From the NCBI RefSeq assembly GCF_015207655.1, contig NZ_JADEWN010000011.1:1-64000 (forward strand): a stretch of 64,000 bases of DNA, in the 5' to 3' direction. The translations under genes and the position numbers were made by a program. Under the pieces are notes generated by a model. The model was not told the origin of the DNA. It searched no databases and saw only the letters and a list, made by a program, of their open reading frames with translations. Position 1 is the first letter of the stretch; each line of letters begins with the position of its first letter. The DNA is from Gloeocapsopsis crepidinum LEGE 06123 (GTDB lineage: Bacteria; Cyanobacteriota; Cyanobacteriia; Cyanobacteriales; Chroococcidiopsidaceae). Positions 9,381 through 17,152 of the stretch are shown here, in pieces.

Positions 9381-10127
9381 ATGAGTGCAAACAACGCCTT
9401 GCAGGTTTCTCAAGGGTTTCTCACTGCGGTGGGAACTCAAATGTTTCGTTATTACGAGGATCACATTCCTCGTGGTGGTCCTGTACTCGTGGTGAGCAAT
9501 CATCGCAGTTTCATGGATGCGCCAATTCTTATGACAACTCTAGAACGACCAATTCGCTTTGCCTGCCATCACTATATGGCTCAAGTGCCAATTATGCGAG
9601 AAATTGTCACAGATTTGCTAGGATGCTTTCCGCTAGAGGCAAAAGGAAAAAGACAACAAGGCTTTTTTGAGCAAGCGTTAAGCTTGTTAGATACTTCCCA
9701 AGTCGTTGGCATCTTTCCTGAAGGGACAAAACCGATGGTAACGTTCACACAGCCCGATCATTTAGGCAAGTTTCATCGTGGTTTTGCGCATTTAGCTTTA
9801 CGGGCTAATACATCTAGTGTCGTGTCATCAGGACAAAATTTGACGATTTTACCAATAGCGATCGCATCATTAGAAGAAGTGAACACTTCAGCAGTACCTC
9901 TAAAGTTACTCAGTTTATTTGATCCTTCTGAACCTTTATTTAACCAGTCTAGTTGGCATCCATTAGTCATTTATCGTCGTGTCGCAGTTTTAGTTGGTCG
10001 TCCGTATTGGGTTTCACAGCATCAGCAGATGGAATACCAAGGCAAGCAGGCAAAAGAAATAGTGGCTGAACTAACTCACTACTGTCAAGACGAGATAGCA
10101 CAACTGTTACGTCAAGGATTTTATTAA
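9381..10127 (+). CDS. plsC: 1-acyl-sn-glycerol-3-phosphate acyltransferase family (PlsC-like)
   Basis: Acylates lysophosphatidic acid or a related glycerolipid at the membrane. The 248-residue protein has the catalytic HX4D block (SNHRSFMDAP, His41 and Asp46) and the glycerol-phosphate-binding FPEGTKP at 112-118. The ATG at 9381 is preferred over a TTG three codons upstream. The gene is followed after 185 bp by an alpha/beta hydrolase on the same strand. Family membership is clear, but substrate preference (LPA versus another lyso-lipid) cannot be read from sequence. Confidence 0.85.
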   Translation: MSANNALQVSQGFLTAVGTQMFRYYEDHIPRGGPVLVVSNHRSFMDAPILMTTLERPIRFACHHYMAQVPIMREIVTDLLGCFPLEAKGKRQQGFFEQALSLLDTSQVVGIFPEGTKPMVTFTQPDHLGKFHRGFAHLALRANTSSVVSSGQNLTILPIAIASLEEVNTSAVPLKLLSLFDPSEPLFNQSSWHPLVIYRRVAVLVGRPYWVSQHQQMEYQGKQAKEIVAELTHYCQDEIAQLLRQGFY

Positions 10128-10312
10128 GGATTAAAGATATTGCAATGGTTGCTTTATGGTAGAAATCTAGCACTCGGATTTTTTTGTGTATTCGATACGT
10201 CATAAATTTTTAACATTTAATGACTGAATAAAGATTAAAGTTCGATATCATTCCTGTCCCTTGACCTTTGACTTAATTTACAGCAGATTTTTAAGTTGAT
10301 TCAAATTTAACA

Positions 10313-11134
10313 ATGTCAGAAATTAATAGAAAACCTGTTTTTTTGACACCTAACAAAGTTCAGCCGCATTATCCTTTGTTTGTATTCTTACCTGGTATGG
10401 ATGGAACTGGGAGATTGCTGCGATCGCAAACTGAAGGTTTAGAAGTTGGGTTTGATGTGCGTTGTTTATCAATTCCTCTGGATGATTTAACAAGCTGGGA
10501 AGATCTTACTCAACAAGTTGTTGATTTAATTGAGCTAGAAATTGCCAAAAATCCTCAACGACAAGTTTATCTGTGTGGGGAATCATTTGGTGGGTGCCTG
10601 GCAATCAAAGTTGCACTATACTCACCACAGCTTTTTGACAAGATTATTTTAGTCAATTCAGCATCTTCTTTTCATCGTCGTTCTTGGTATAGCTGGGTAT
10701 CGCAGTTAATTAATGTCGTACCTCGTTGGTTGTTTCCCTTTGGCGCATTAGGACTGCTAGCAGTCCTCGCCTCCCTTGATAGAATTGCTCCAGCAGATCG
10801 CCAAGATATGCTTCATACAATGCGTTCTGTTCCACCAGAAACAGTTTTGTGGCGGATAACTTTGGTAAAAGAGTTTGATGTCAGTGATGTGCAGTTACGC
10901 CAGTTAACTCAACCTATTTTAGTTGTTGCTAGCAAGCGCGATCGCCTCTTGCCATCTGTTGCTGAAGCACACCACCTCTCTCAAGTTTTAGATAATGTCA
11001 AAACGGTATTCTTACCTTACAGTGGACACGCTTGCTTAGTAGAAGAAGACATTAACCTTTACGACATTATGCAGATAGAGGATTTTCTAGATCGTGCAAG
11101 TCAATCAGAATTACCCTATGTAGTTGATTATTAA
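10313..11134 (+). CDS. Alpha/beta hydrolase related to plant phytyl ester synthase hydrolase domain
   Basis: Alpha/beta hydrolase of 273 residues. FLPGMDGTG (25-33) forms the oxyanion region, GESFGG (89-94) holds the nucleophile Ser91, an acidic residue lies in KRDRLLPS near 206-213 and the His is in YSGHACLVEE near 245. The N-terminal PGMDGTG wording is typical of the hydrolase half of plant PES/DGAT2-like proteins and cyanobacterial Slr2103-type enzymes, which fuse such a domain to an LPLAT domain. Here an acyltransferase gene lies just upstream. An esterase or acyl-transfer role on lipids is inference. Confidence 0.75.
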   Translation: MSEINRKPVFLTPNKVQPHYPLFVFLPGMDGTGRLLRSQTEGLEVGFDVRCLSIPLDDLTSWEDLTQQVVDLIELEIAKNPQRQVYLCGESFGGCLAIKVALYSPQLFDKIILVNSASSFHRRSWYSWVSQLINVVPRWLFPFGALGLLAVLASLDRIAPADRQDMLHTMRSVPPETVLWRITLVKEFDVSDVQLRQLTQPILVVASKRDRLLPSVAEAHHLSQVLDNVKTVFLPYSGHACLVEEDINLYDIMQIEDFLDRASQSELPYVVDY

Positions 11135-11151
11135 AACGATAACGACGAGTG

Positions 11152-12630
11152 TTAATCGGGTTGCAAGTGAGAAAAGGAATTTCCACTAGAACTTGGAGTT
11201 CCACCTTCTGCTTTGACTTCAAACGTTGCGTTACAAGCTTGGGGTTGTTCTAACACTTGCAAGCAAAGTTCAGCAATTGAATCGCGGCTAACTTTACCCT
11301 TAATACTGTCGCCCTGATCGAAAGTTAATGATTGTACTCCAGTTTCCTCTGTTAAAGCACAAGGACGAATAATTGTGTAAGGAATACTACTGTGTCTTAG
11401 AGATTCTTCTCCGCGCCACTTCCAAGTTAAGATACCACCTAGCTGATCGTTTAATCTTACCGCTGGAGGTTCTTCCTCTAAGTTAATTCCTGGGCGTCCA
11501 GGACGAGTTACTCCCGCCGAGCTAATTAAGATAAACTGTGGTAACTTAGCACCACCATAAGCTTTAATTGATTCGATTTGTAATGCAAAGCCACCAGGCG
11601 TAAACCGTGGGTTGAGTTCGCCATCATACTCAAACTTACTTAACATTAATTGCAACGAAGCAATTCTACTTGCATCAATCTTAGGTGCATCTTTTAAGGT
11701 TTTGGCACGAAATACTGCAGTTAAATCAGCAAAGGGAATACAGATATCCATCCAAGTATTGCTAACTGTATCGAAGGAATAGGAATAAGCTGTACCATCC
11801 CACTTAGTATCTATACGAATGAAGCACTTATAGCGTTTGCCGTCACCTCTAACACGTAGTTTAATACCTTGATAGCCAGATAAATTTAATGCTGGCTCAA
11901 AGTTTTTAGTTCTGACAGAAGCAAAGCCACCTGAATTTGCAGTAGATACACAACCAGTAAACAATGCAGTATCTTCAACAAATCTAATTTCACTTTGACT
12001 TACACCGCCCATTACAACATCATCTACAGCACCCCAAATGCGTTTTAACTCCTCGGAGGGATGTACGAAATCAAAGATTAGCTTTTCATCAGCAGGAATC
12101 GTAGCAAAATGTTTTGCCGCTACTTCGACTAAGTTCTTGACACCTAAGTATTCTACAGCTTCTGGAGTATCGCCAACGATTTCAGGTTGGTAAAACTTGA
12201 TGCCTTGATTGTATTTCGCACGATCTGGGGTGTCTCCTTCCACAGGTTGAACGCGCACTGCAGTACAACAAATAACTGCTGTGACATCTGCCATCATTTC
12301 TAAGGTGAGAGTTTCTGGTTTTGTGATGTCGCCAACATAGAGTTCAACACTATCGCCGAGTATTTCCTTTGCTTTTTCAGCGTTGCGGACAAGCGATCGC
12401 ACTTTGTAACCACGCGCAGTTAGTCTTTGTACTACGCGCCGACCAACACCACCTGTCGCCCCAGCGACTAACACGACTCCCACTCTTTTCTCTCCTGTTG
12501 GTACTACCTGAGAATCTTGAGATCCTGACATAAACCGCTGTATCCAACCAACAAAAGGAATAACCTCAAAAAAGGTCAGGGTTTGTACAAACCTACCCAG
12601 ATCCCATTGAGAACGATTTGTTTGAGTCAT
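11152..12630 (-). CDS. SDR-type NAD(P)-binding protein with internal CIA30 domain
   Basis: 492-residue atypical short-chain dehydrogenase/reductase. The nucleotide-binding motif AGATGGVG is at 56-63 after a hydrophobic N terminus that may touch the membrane. The fold is interrupted at about 165-350 by a CIA30-like beta domain (complex I intermediate-associated protein 30) with WGAVDDVVMGGVS. The SDR fold resumes with FILISSAGVTRPGRPG near 370 and ends in an Asn/Gly/Ser-rich tail. Cyanobacteria and plants carry such fusions. A role in assembling a photosynthetic or NDH complex is suggested by the CIA30 family but not shown. Convergent with the hydrolase gene, 17 bp apart. Confidence 0.85.
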   Translation of the reverse strand: MTQTNRSQWDLGRFVQTLTFFEVIPFVGWIQRFMSGSQDSQVVPTGEKRVGVVLVAGATGGVGRRVVQRLTARGYKVRSLVRNAEKAKEILGDSVELYVGDITKPETLTLEMMADVTAVICCTAVRVQPVEGDTPDRAKYNQGIKFYQPEIVGDTPEAVEYLGVKNLVEVAAKHFATIPADEKLIFDFVHPSEELKRIWGAVDDVVMGGVSQSEIRFVEDTALFTGCVSTANSGGFASVRTKNFEPALNLSGYQGIKLRVRGDGKRYKCFIRIDTKWDGTAYSYSFDTVSNTWMDICIPFADLTAVFRAKTLKDAPKIDASRIASLQLMLSKFEYDGELNPRFTPGGFALQIESIKAYGGAKLPQFILISSAGVTRPGRPGINLEEEPPAVRLNDQLGGILTWKWRGEESLRHSSIPYTIIRPCALTEETGVQSLTFDQGDSIKGKVSRDSIAELCLQVLEQPQACNATFEVKAEGGTPSSSGNSFSHLQPD

Positions 12631-12707
12631 AAGTAACGTCCTCTCTGCTTTTCTTAGTGTAGCTGTTCGTGTAGGTAAGCAGAGGAGACAAAGGAGTTAT
12701 GAGTTTT

Positions 12708-12777
12708 GAGTTTAAGAGAGTTGAGAAAATTCTAATATGCCTCTGGCACCTTTGTTCGCTTTCCAAAACTATTCACT
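12708..12777. repeat. Second copy of dispersed intergenic repeat
   Basis: Bases 12737-12777 match 60-100 at 38 of 41 positions by eye. The preceding stretch (about 12708-12736) also resembles 21-59, with small gaps. It lies in the promoter region between the divergent SDR and marR genes. Confidence 0.6.
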
Positions 12778-12809
12778 AGCCACTCTTAGTTAGTACCTCA
12801 CCAATTTGC

Positions 12810-12839
12810 TTGACACTTCAAATAAGTGCATATACACTT
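12810..12839 (+). promoter_or_regulatory. marR promoter with palindromic operator
   Basis: TTGACA at 12810-12815 looks like a -35 box. The near-palindrome AAGTGCATATACACTT at 12824-12839 covers the expected -10 position (TATAC). The same palindrome, perfect as AGTGTATATACACT, recurs at 13306-13319 before the next gene. Two copies flanking a MarR gene point to autoregulation and co-regulation. The -10 assignment and a possibly very short 5' leader are inference. Confidence 0.7.
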
Positions 12840-12845
12840 GAAATC

Positions 12846-13289
12846 ATGCAAGACCAATCAATCAAAACCGTTGCTACTGACTGTACTTGCTTAAATCTGC
12901 GTAAAGCCTCCCGCGTTGTAACGCAATTGTTCGATCAAGTGTTGCAACCAAGTGGAGTTTTGGCAAATCAGTTCGCACTGCTAGCCGCCCTCAGCCTTGC
13001 AGAAAGTGTATCAATTACGCGCTTAGCACAAGAGTTAGTGATGGATCGAACAACACTAACACGCAATCTCAAACCGTTAGAACGTGATGGATTGATTTGC
13101 ATTGAACCAGGTCAAGATCAGCGAGTGCGGGTTGTGAGTTTAACTGAAAAAGGTCAAGCAGCTTTAGTCAAAGCACTTCCATTATGGAAACAAGCACAAA
13201 CTAAGGTTACTGAGGAATTGGGTCAAGACCGTTGGCAGGCATTATTATCCAATTTGTCTGACACAGTATCCTTACTCCGCGAAATTTAA
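12846..13289 (+). CDS. MarR family transcriptional regulator
   Basis: 147-residue winged-helix dimeric repressor type. The core runs from about 40 to 120 with the recognition region ITRLAQELVMDRTTLTRNLKPLERDGLI and the wing DQRVRVVSLTEKG. The N-terminal helix has two cysteines in TDCTCLN, which could serve as a thiol or redox sensor, but that is a guess. The ATG at 12846 is chosen because an upstream TTG start would be the promoter -35 itself. It likely binds the AGTG-ATAT-CACT palindromes before its own gene and before the membrane protein gene that follows on the same strand. Confidence 0.85.
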   Translation: MQDQSIKTVATDCTCLNLRKASRVVTQLFDQVLQPSGVLANQFALLAALSLAESVSITRLAQELVMDRTTLTRNLKPLERDGLICIEPGQDQRVRVVSLTEKGQAALVKALPLWKQAQTKVTEELGQDRWQALLSNLSDTVSLLREI

Positions 13290-13305
13290 TTTTTTTGGGA
13301 ATTTG

Positions 13306-13319
13306 AGTGTATATACACT
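13306..13319 (+). promoter_or_regulatory. Palindromic operator before the membrane protein gene
   Basis: AGTGTATATACACT is a perfect 14-bp palindrome lying 19 bp before the ATG of the next gene and 16 bp after the marR stop. It is the twin of the site in the marR promoter. Its position just upstream of the ribosome site suggests a second promoter, repressed by the same regulator. Confidence 0.65.
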
Positions 13320-13338
13320 TTAATAGCAAGGAGTTCAA

Positions 13339-13938
13339 ATGAAAATGAGTAAACATTCAATTACTCAGCGTTGGTTCTTTCTAGTACTGTCACTTTGGGG
13401 AATTGCGGTTTTACTAGGAGGGTACTATGGTTTTTTCACCAAGATTGACTTAATTTGGATTGCGCTACTTGTCGTGACGGGAATGACAACCCCAGTAGCA
13501 GTGTACTACTTAAACGCAGATTTCCATGCTTACATTCAATCGCTCGACTTGAAGTATTTAACCGTTTTCCACTTGTGGCGGATTCCGGCTGGGCTGTGGT
13601 TTTTGTATTGTGGAAGTCAAAGTTTGCTCCCAGAAAGGTTTGTTGCAAATGCAGGTTATGGCGATTTAGCAGTAGGGTTATTAGTACCTGTGGTTCTCTT
13701 ACTCAGATTTCGCGGTAGGTACACGACGTTTCACATTTTTAGTGTCTTAGACTTTGCGATCGCTGTAGGCACAGGGTTAACGTTTAATCTATTGCAAGTA
13801 CCACTAATGGAGAATATTGCGACATTTCCAACAGTGATGATTCCGCTGTTTGGTGTTTGCGTGACAGGCGCACTCAGTATCATGACTTTAGATCGATTGA
13901 TTGGGAAAAGGCGATCGCAATTAGCAATTAGCAATTAG
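13339..13938 (+). CDS. Membrane protein of unknown function, MarR-linked
   Basis: 199 residues with about six hydrophobic segments (near 11-32, 36-58, 73-92, 103-122, 130-150 and 156-178). No family was recognised. AAGGAG at 13328-13333 supports the ATG at 13339. It follows marR by 49 bp with a shared operator, so it is the likely target of that regulator and may belong to a stress or xenobiotic response, as many MarR targets do; the substrate is unknown. The last residues (SQLAISN) are encoded by a tandem AATTAGC heptamer repeat, so the native C terminus may have been extended. Confidence 0.7.
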   Translation: MKMSKHSITQRWFFLVLSLWGIAVLLGGYYGFFTKIDLIWIALLVVTGMTTPVAVYYLNADFHAYIQSLDLKYLTVFHLWRIPAGLWFLYCGSQSLLPERFVANAGYGDLAVGLLVPVVLLLRFRGRYTTFHIFSVLDFAIAVGTGLTFNLLQVPLMENIATFPTVMIPLFGVCVTGALSIMTLDRLIGKRRSQLAISN

Positions 13939-13939
13939 C
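13913..13939. repeat. AATTAGC tandem heptamer repeat
   Basis: About three consecutive copies of an AATTAGC-like heptamer overlap the 3' end of the membrane protein gene and supply its stop codon. This is an STRR-type element. Confidence 0.65.
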
Positions 13940-14041
13940 AACCTAATCATAATCCCATCGCCCTGTAACTTGCTAATCGTAAATAGGGCGTTTTTGCCTG
14001 TTAAGATGTAACTGATTCACATATTTATACAATCGTCAATC

Positions 14042-14920
14042 GTGACTGTTAAGCCAGATTGGTTGCGCGTCAAAGCGCCTCAGTGGGAGCGTGTTGGCAG
14101 CGTTAAAGAAATTTTACGAGATTTAGCACTCAATACGGTGTGTGAAGAAGCATCTTGCCCAAATATTGGCGAGTGTTTCAACGCGGGTACTGCAACATTT
14201 TTAATTATGGGACCAGCGTGTACTCGTGCGTGTCCGTATTGCGATATAGATTTTGAGAAAAAGCCTAAAGCCCTCGATCCTACTGAACCGGAACGACTTG
14301 CAGAAGCAGTACGCCGGATGCGACTGAATCATGTTGTGATTACCTCGGTGAATCGCGATGATTTACCTGATGGAGGGGCGTCGCAGTTTGTGCGGTGTAT
14401 TACTGCAATTCGGGAAGTGTCACCACAGACAACAATTGAAGTACTGATTCCTGATTTGTGTGGCAACTGGGATGCGTTAGAGATAATTTTACAAGCGCAA
14501 CCAGAGGTATTAAATCATAATACGGAAACGATACCTCGGTTGTATCGTCGGGTACGTCCGCAGGGAAATTACGATCGCACTTTAGAATTACTGCGTCGTT
14601 CTCGCGATCTTGCCCCTTGGGTTTATACTAAATCAGGATTAATGGTTGGGTTAGGAGAAACTGACGCGGAAATTCGCGCTGTAATGGCAGATCTCCGCGC
14701 TGTTGATTGCGATATTTTGACACTAGGACAATATCTACAACCAAGTCAGAAACACCTGAATGTTGCTCAGTTCGTTACGCCAGAACAGTTTGATGCTTGG
14801 AAACAGTTTGGTGAAGAGTTAGGTTTTCTTCAAGTTGTCTCTTCCCCCTTAACTCGCAGTTCTTATCATGCAGAACAAGTCAGAGAATTGATGCAACGCT
14901 ATCCACGTAGCCGATTTTAG
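14042..14920 (+). CDS. lipA: Lipoyl synthase (radical SAM)
   Basis: Inserts two sulfurs into protein-bound octanoate to make lipoate for 2-oxoacid dehydrogenases and the glycine cleavage system. The 292-residue protein has both cluster motifs: the auxiliary cluster cysteines 34, 39 and 45 ([12 protein letters not shown]) and the radical SAM triad 60, 64 and 67 (CTRACPYC), plus a terminal RS(R)F serine region. The start is GTG at 14042. The downstream gpsA begins 4 bp after the stop, so the two are probably translated together. Cyanobacteria often have two LipA copies; only one is in this window. Confidence 0.95.
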   Translation: MTVKPDWLRVKAPQWERVGSVKEILRDLALNTVCEEASCPNIGECFNAGTATFLIMGPACTRACPYCDIDFEKKPKALDPTEPERLAEAVRRMRLNHVVITSVNRDDLPDGGASQFVRCITAIREVSPQTTIEVLIPDLCGNWDALEIILQAQPEVLNHNTETIPRLYRRVRPQGNYDRTLELLRRSRDLAPWVYTKSGLMVGLGETDAEIRAVMADLRAVDCDILTLGQYLQPSQKHLNVAQFVTPEQFDAWKQFGEELGFLQVVSSPLTRSSYHAEQVRELMQRYPRSRF

Positions 14921-14923
14921 TTA

Positions 14924-15892
14924 GTGATTAAGAGTGAGTTTGATTTCTCCACAGACAATGGGAGAATTCCACCAAAATTAGTAACAGTTTTGGGTGCTGG
15001 TGCTTGGGGTTCGACTTTGGCAAACCTCGCATCTGCAACAGGGCATAATGTGCGTTTATGGTCGCGTCATCTTGACCGTAGTCTAGCAGAAACAGTTGAA
15101 GGCGCAGATATTGTTGTCTCTGCCATCTCAATGAAAGGGGTGCGATCAATTGTCGAACAAATTCAATCTTTCCCATTTGCACCAGAAACAATTTTTCTGA
15201 CAGCGACTAAAGGTTTAGAACCAACGACGACTTTAACTCCAGCACAAATTTGGCAAGCTGCATTTCCCCACCATCCAATTGTCGTTCTTTGCGGTCCCAA
15301 TTTATCAAAAGAAGTTCAGCAAGGTTTACCGGCTGCAACAGTTGTAGCAAGTACAAATATTACTGCAGCAGAAGTTGTGCAAACGGTGTTTTCTTCTAGT
15401 CGGTTTCGTGTTTATACCAATACCGATCCAATTGGAGTAGAACTTGGCGGGACAATCAAGAATGTAATTGCGATCGCCGCTGGTGTCTGTGACGGTTTAC
15501 ACTTGGGAACTAACGCTAAAGCTGCGCTTGTGACACGGGGACTTACTGAAATTATTCGGATTGGTGTTGCTTGGGGTGCAAAAATTGAGACTTTTTACGG
15601 TTTATCAGGATTAGGCGATCTACTTGCAACGTGTAACAGTCCCTTAAGTCGTAACTATCAAGTTGGTTATCAGCTAGCGCAAGGTAAAACTTTAGCAGAA
15701 ATTCTCAAACATCTAGAGGGAACAGCTGAGGGTGTGAACACGACGCAAGTTTTAATCGAAAAAGCAAATCAGCAGCACATTTCTGTACCGATTACAACTC
15801 AAGTTTACAGATTATTACAAGCAGAAATTACACCACGACAAGCGTTAGAAGAATTGATGTTACGCGATATCAAACCAGAGTATAACTTTTAA
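14924..15892 (+). CDS. gpsA: Glycerol-3-phosphate dehydrogenase [NAD(P)+]
   Basis: Reduces dihydroxyacetone phosphate to glycerol-3-phosphate, the lipid backbone. The 322-residue protein has the Rossmann motif GAGAWGS near 25-31, the catalytic-lysine region ELGGTIKNVIAIAAG, and GLGDLLATC. The segment between the first two beta strands is shorter than in E. coli GpsA, as in other cyanobacterial enzymes. The GTG at 14924 follows the lipA stop at once and is the only plausible start. Expected to act in the cytosol upstream of the PlsX-type lipid pathway encoded elsewhere in the window. Confidence 0.95.
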   Translation: MIKSEFDFSTDNGRIPPKLVTVLGAGAWGSTLANLASATGHNVRLWSRHLDRSLAETVEGADIVVSAISMKGVRSIVEQIQSFPFAPETIFLTATKGLEPTTTLTPAQIWQAAFPHHPIVVLCGPNLSKEVQQGLPAATVVASTNITAAEVVQTVFSSSRFRVYTNTDPIGVELGGTIKNVIAIAAGVCDGLHLGTNAKAALVTRGLTEIIRIGVAWGAKIETFYGLSGLGDLLATCNSPLSRNYQVGYQLAQGKTLAEILKHLEGTAEGVNTTQVLIEKANQQHISVPITTQVYRLLQAEITPRQALEELMLRDIKPEYNF

Positions 15893-16089
15893 GAATTAAT
15901 AGAATGTACTTCATAGTAAATGCCTGATTTGATTATCGACAAGCGCCATGTGTGCTTTGGATTGTGGGCAGGAATAGTCAGATGATGTTCTCCCTTTTGT
16001 TGAGTAGTTAATCTAATATGGCTACCTGTTTGACGAGTAACAATATAACCAAGCTTTGCCAGTGCTTGTACTAGAGTGCTAGCTGACAA
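15889..16089 (-). CDS. hicA: HicA-like toxin, probable start codon lost
   Basis: Small dsRBD-like mRNA interferase of the HicA family: ALAKLGYIVTRQTGSHIRL contains the catalytic His in the GSH motif, followed by HHLTIPAH. Only a TTG at 16089 can start this frame. In the same frame further upstream the codons read ATA-AAT-CTA-CCA-AGA-GAT, i.e. [I]NLPRDLS, which is the normal HicA N terminus. So the original start was probably an ATG at 16105-16107, now ATA, overlapping the antitoxin stop. The C-terminal half is diverged. The module is probably inactive or weakly expressed. The last bases overlap the gpsA stop on the other strand. Confidence 0.6.
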   Translation of the reverse strand: MSASTLVQALAKLGYIVTRQTGSHIRLTTQQKGEHHLTIPAHNPKHTWRLSIIKSGIYYEVHSINS

Positions 16090-16103
16090 ATCTCTTGGTA
16101 GAT

Positions 16104-16299
16104 TTATGAAGCAATAACTTCATCTCGAACAATATGTAAGCAAATAACTTTAGGACGACTTTGTTCATCGGGAAAATGGCAATGAACTGCATCACGTACC
16201 ATCTCCCGTAAGGTCTCCAAGTCCGAAGAAGTAAACTATCGACTCACCCAATGCTTTAGCCCTGTAGCCACCTTCAACCAAAAACACAATTTCACTCAT
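16104..16299 (-). pseudogene. HicB-like antitoxin, frameshifted
   Basis: The frame from ATG 16299 reads MSEIVFLVEGGYRAKALGES, then breaks. Removing one base in the AAA run at 16233-16235 restores TSSDLETLREMVRDAVHCHF followed by DEQSRPKVICLHIVRDEVIAS and a stop at 16104. This is the short HicB-type antitoxin found before HicA in many cyanobacteria. A single one-base insertion is the only lesion. With it the protein would stop after 36 residues. Confidence 0.75.
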
Positions 16300-16363
16300 T
16301 GCTGATTATTCCTATCATTATGTAGTGCAAAAAGTTTATTCGATTTAATTATCTGCGATCGCA

Positions 16364-16726
16364 CTACTGATCTTCATTCGATAGAGGAGGTAACAAAGGT
16401 TCTAGCTGAGTCAGCAACTTCATAAGTTCTGAGGTGACGCTCTTCCAAATGATGTCTTGTTAAATCTCATCGTAACGATGAATAAGAATGTTTCGTAAGC
16501 CGACAATCCTGCGCCAGTCAATCCCTGAAGGTGTGCGTCGAAAAGCTTCAGATACTCTACCTGCTGCTTCGCCAAGAATTTCTAGTTGTCTCCTACTGCA
16601 CTTTGAATTAATAAGCTTTCCTGATAGTTCTCAAAAGAGAGGTTAGCAGTAAATTCCTGGATGCGACGGACTGCCGATATCATACATATCCCAGAGTGCA
16701 GCAACATCACGGTTGCTTGCTTGCAT
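16364..16726 (-). pseudogene. HepT-type HEPN toxin, inactivated
   Basis: Reading the minus strand from ATG 16726, which overlaps the mntA 3' end by 20 bp, gives QASNRDVAALWDMYD. A +1 frameshift follows, then AVRRIQEFTANLSFENYQES, a -1 frameshift near AV-RQLEILGEA, then RRIVGLRNILIHRYDEI, a TAA stop and a HEPN tail ending at 16364. The catalytic RX4HXY motif (RNILIHRY) is still recognisable. Two frameshifts and a nonsense codon make this a clear pseudogene. Its partner mntA is intact. Confidence 0.85.
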
Positions 16727-17042
16727 AAATTACCTGGTGAGTTTTCAAGATCTCAGATCTGCGATAGGGATTTTTCAATCCGCGTTTATCTACGAGATCT
16801 ACTTTTCGTTGAAACATAATTTCAAGTTCTTGCTGCATATCCAGCCAGTCAAACAAACTCCAACCGTGATTATGAGCAAGAGTGATTAAAATATCAACGT
16901 CGCTATCAAGTCGGAAGTCATCGCGTAAAACTGAGCCAAACAAAGCAAACTCAACAATTTTCCATCGCTGACAGTAATCGGCAATTTGTGATGGTGAAGC
17001 CTGAAAACGCTCGCTAATTATAGTTGGGATTGCTGTAGTCAT
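16707..17042 (-). CDS. mntA: MntA-type nucleotidyltransferase antitoxin
   Basis: Minimal nucleotidyltransferase of 111 residues. The signature GSX10DXD is complete (GSVLRDDFRLDSDVD), with a third acidic position in KVDLVD. In MntA-HepT modules this protein AMPylates and neutralises the HEPN RNase toxin. The ATG at 17042 precedes ATTAIPTIIS; a longer TTG-started form is less likely. The hepT partner just downstream is destroyed, so this antitoxin is now an orphan, perhaps still acting on other HepT proteins. Confidence 0.8.
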   Translation of the reverse strand: MTTAIPTIISERFQASPSQIADYCQRWKIVEFALFGSVLRDDFRLDSDVDILITLAHNHGWSLFDWLDMQQELEIMFQRKVDLVDKRGLKNPYRRSEILKTHQVIYASKQP

Positions 17043-17152
17043 TATCTTGCTGAGCGGATGGGATCTCAAGTTGAGCGATCGCGTGTCGCAGCAGTTCAGT
17101 TAACATTCAGAAGCAGCCAACAATTGTTCTTTGCCAGACTTAGAGAATGAGA

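Noticed and set aside
12810-12845. TTG start extending the MarR protein by 12 residues
   Set aside because: The TTG is part of a TTGACA -35 box and the extension would cover the operator; ATG 12846 is preferred.
16105-16107. Upstream ATG for HicA
   Set aside because: The codon is ATA, not ATG, so the longer toxin cannot be called with a standard start.
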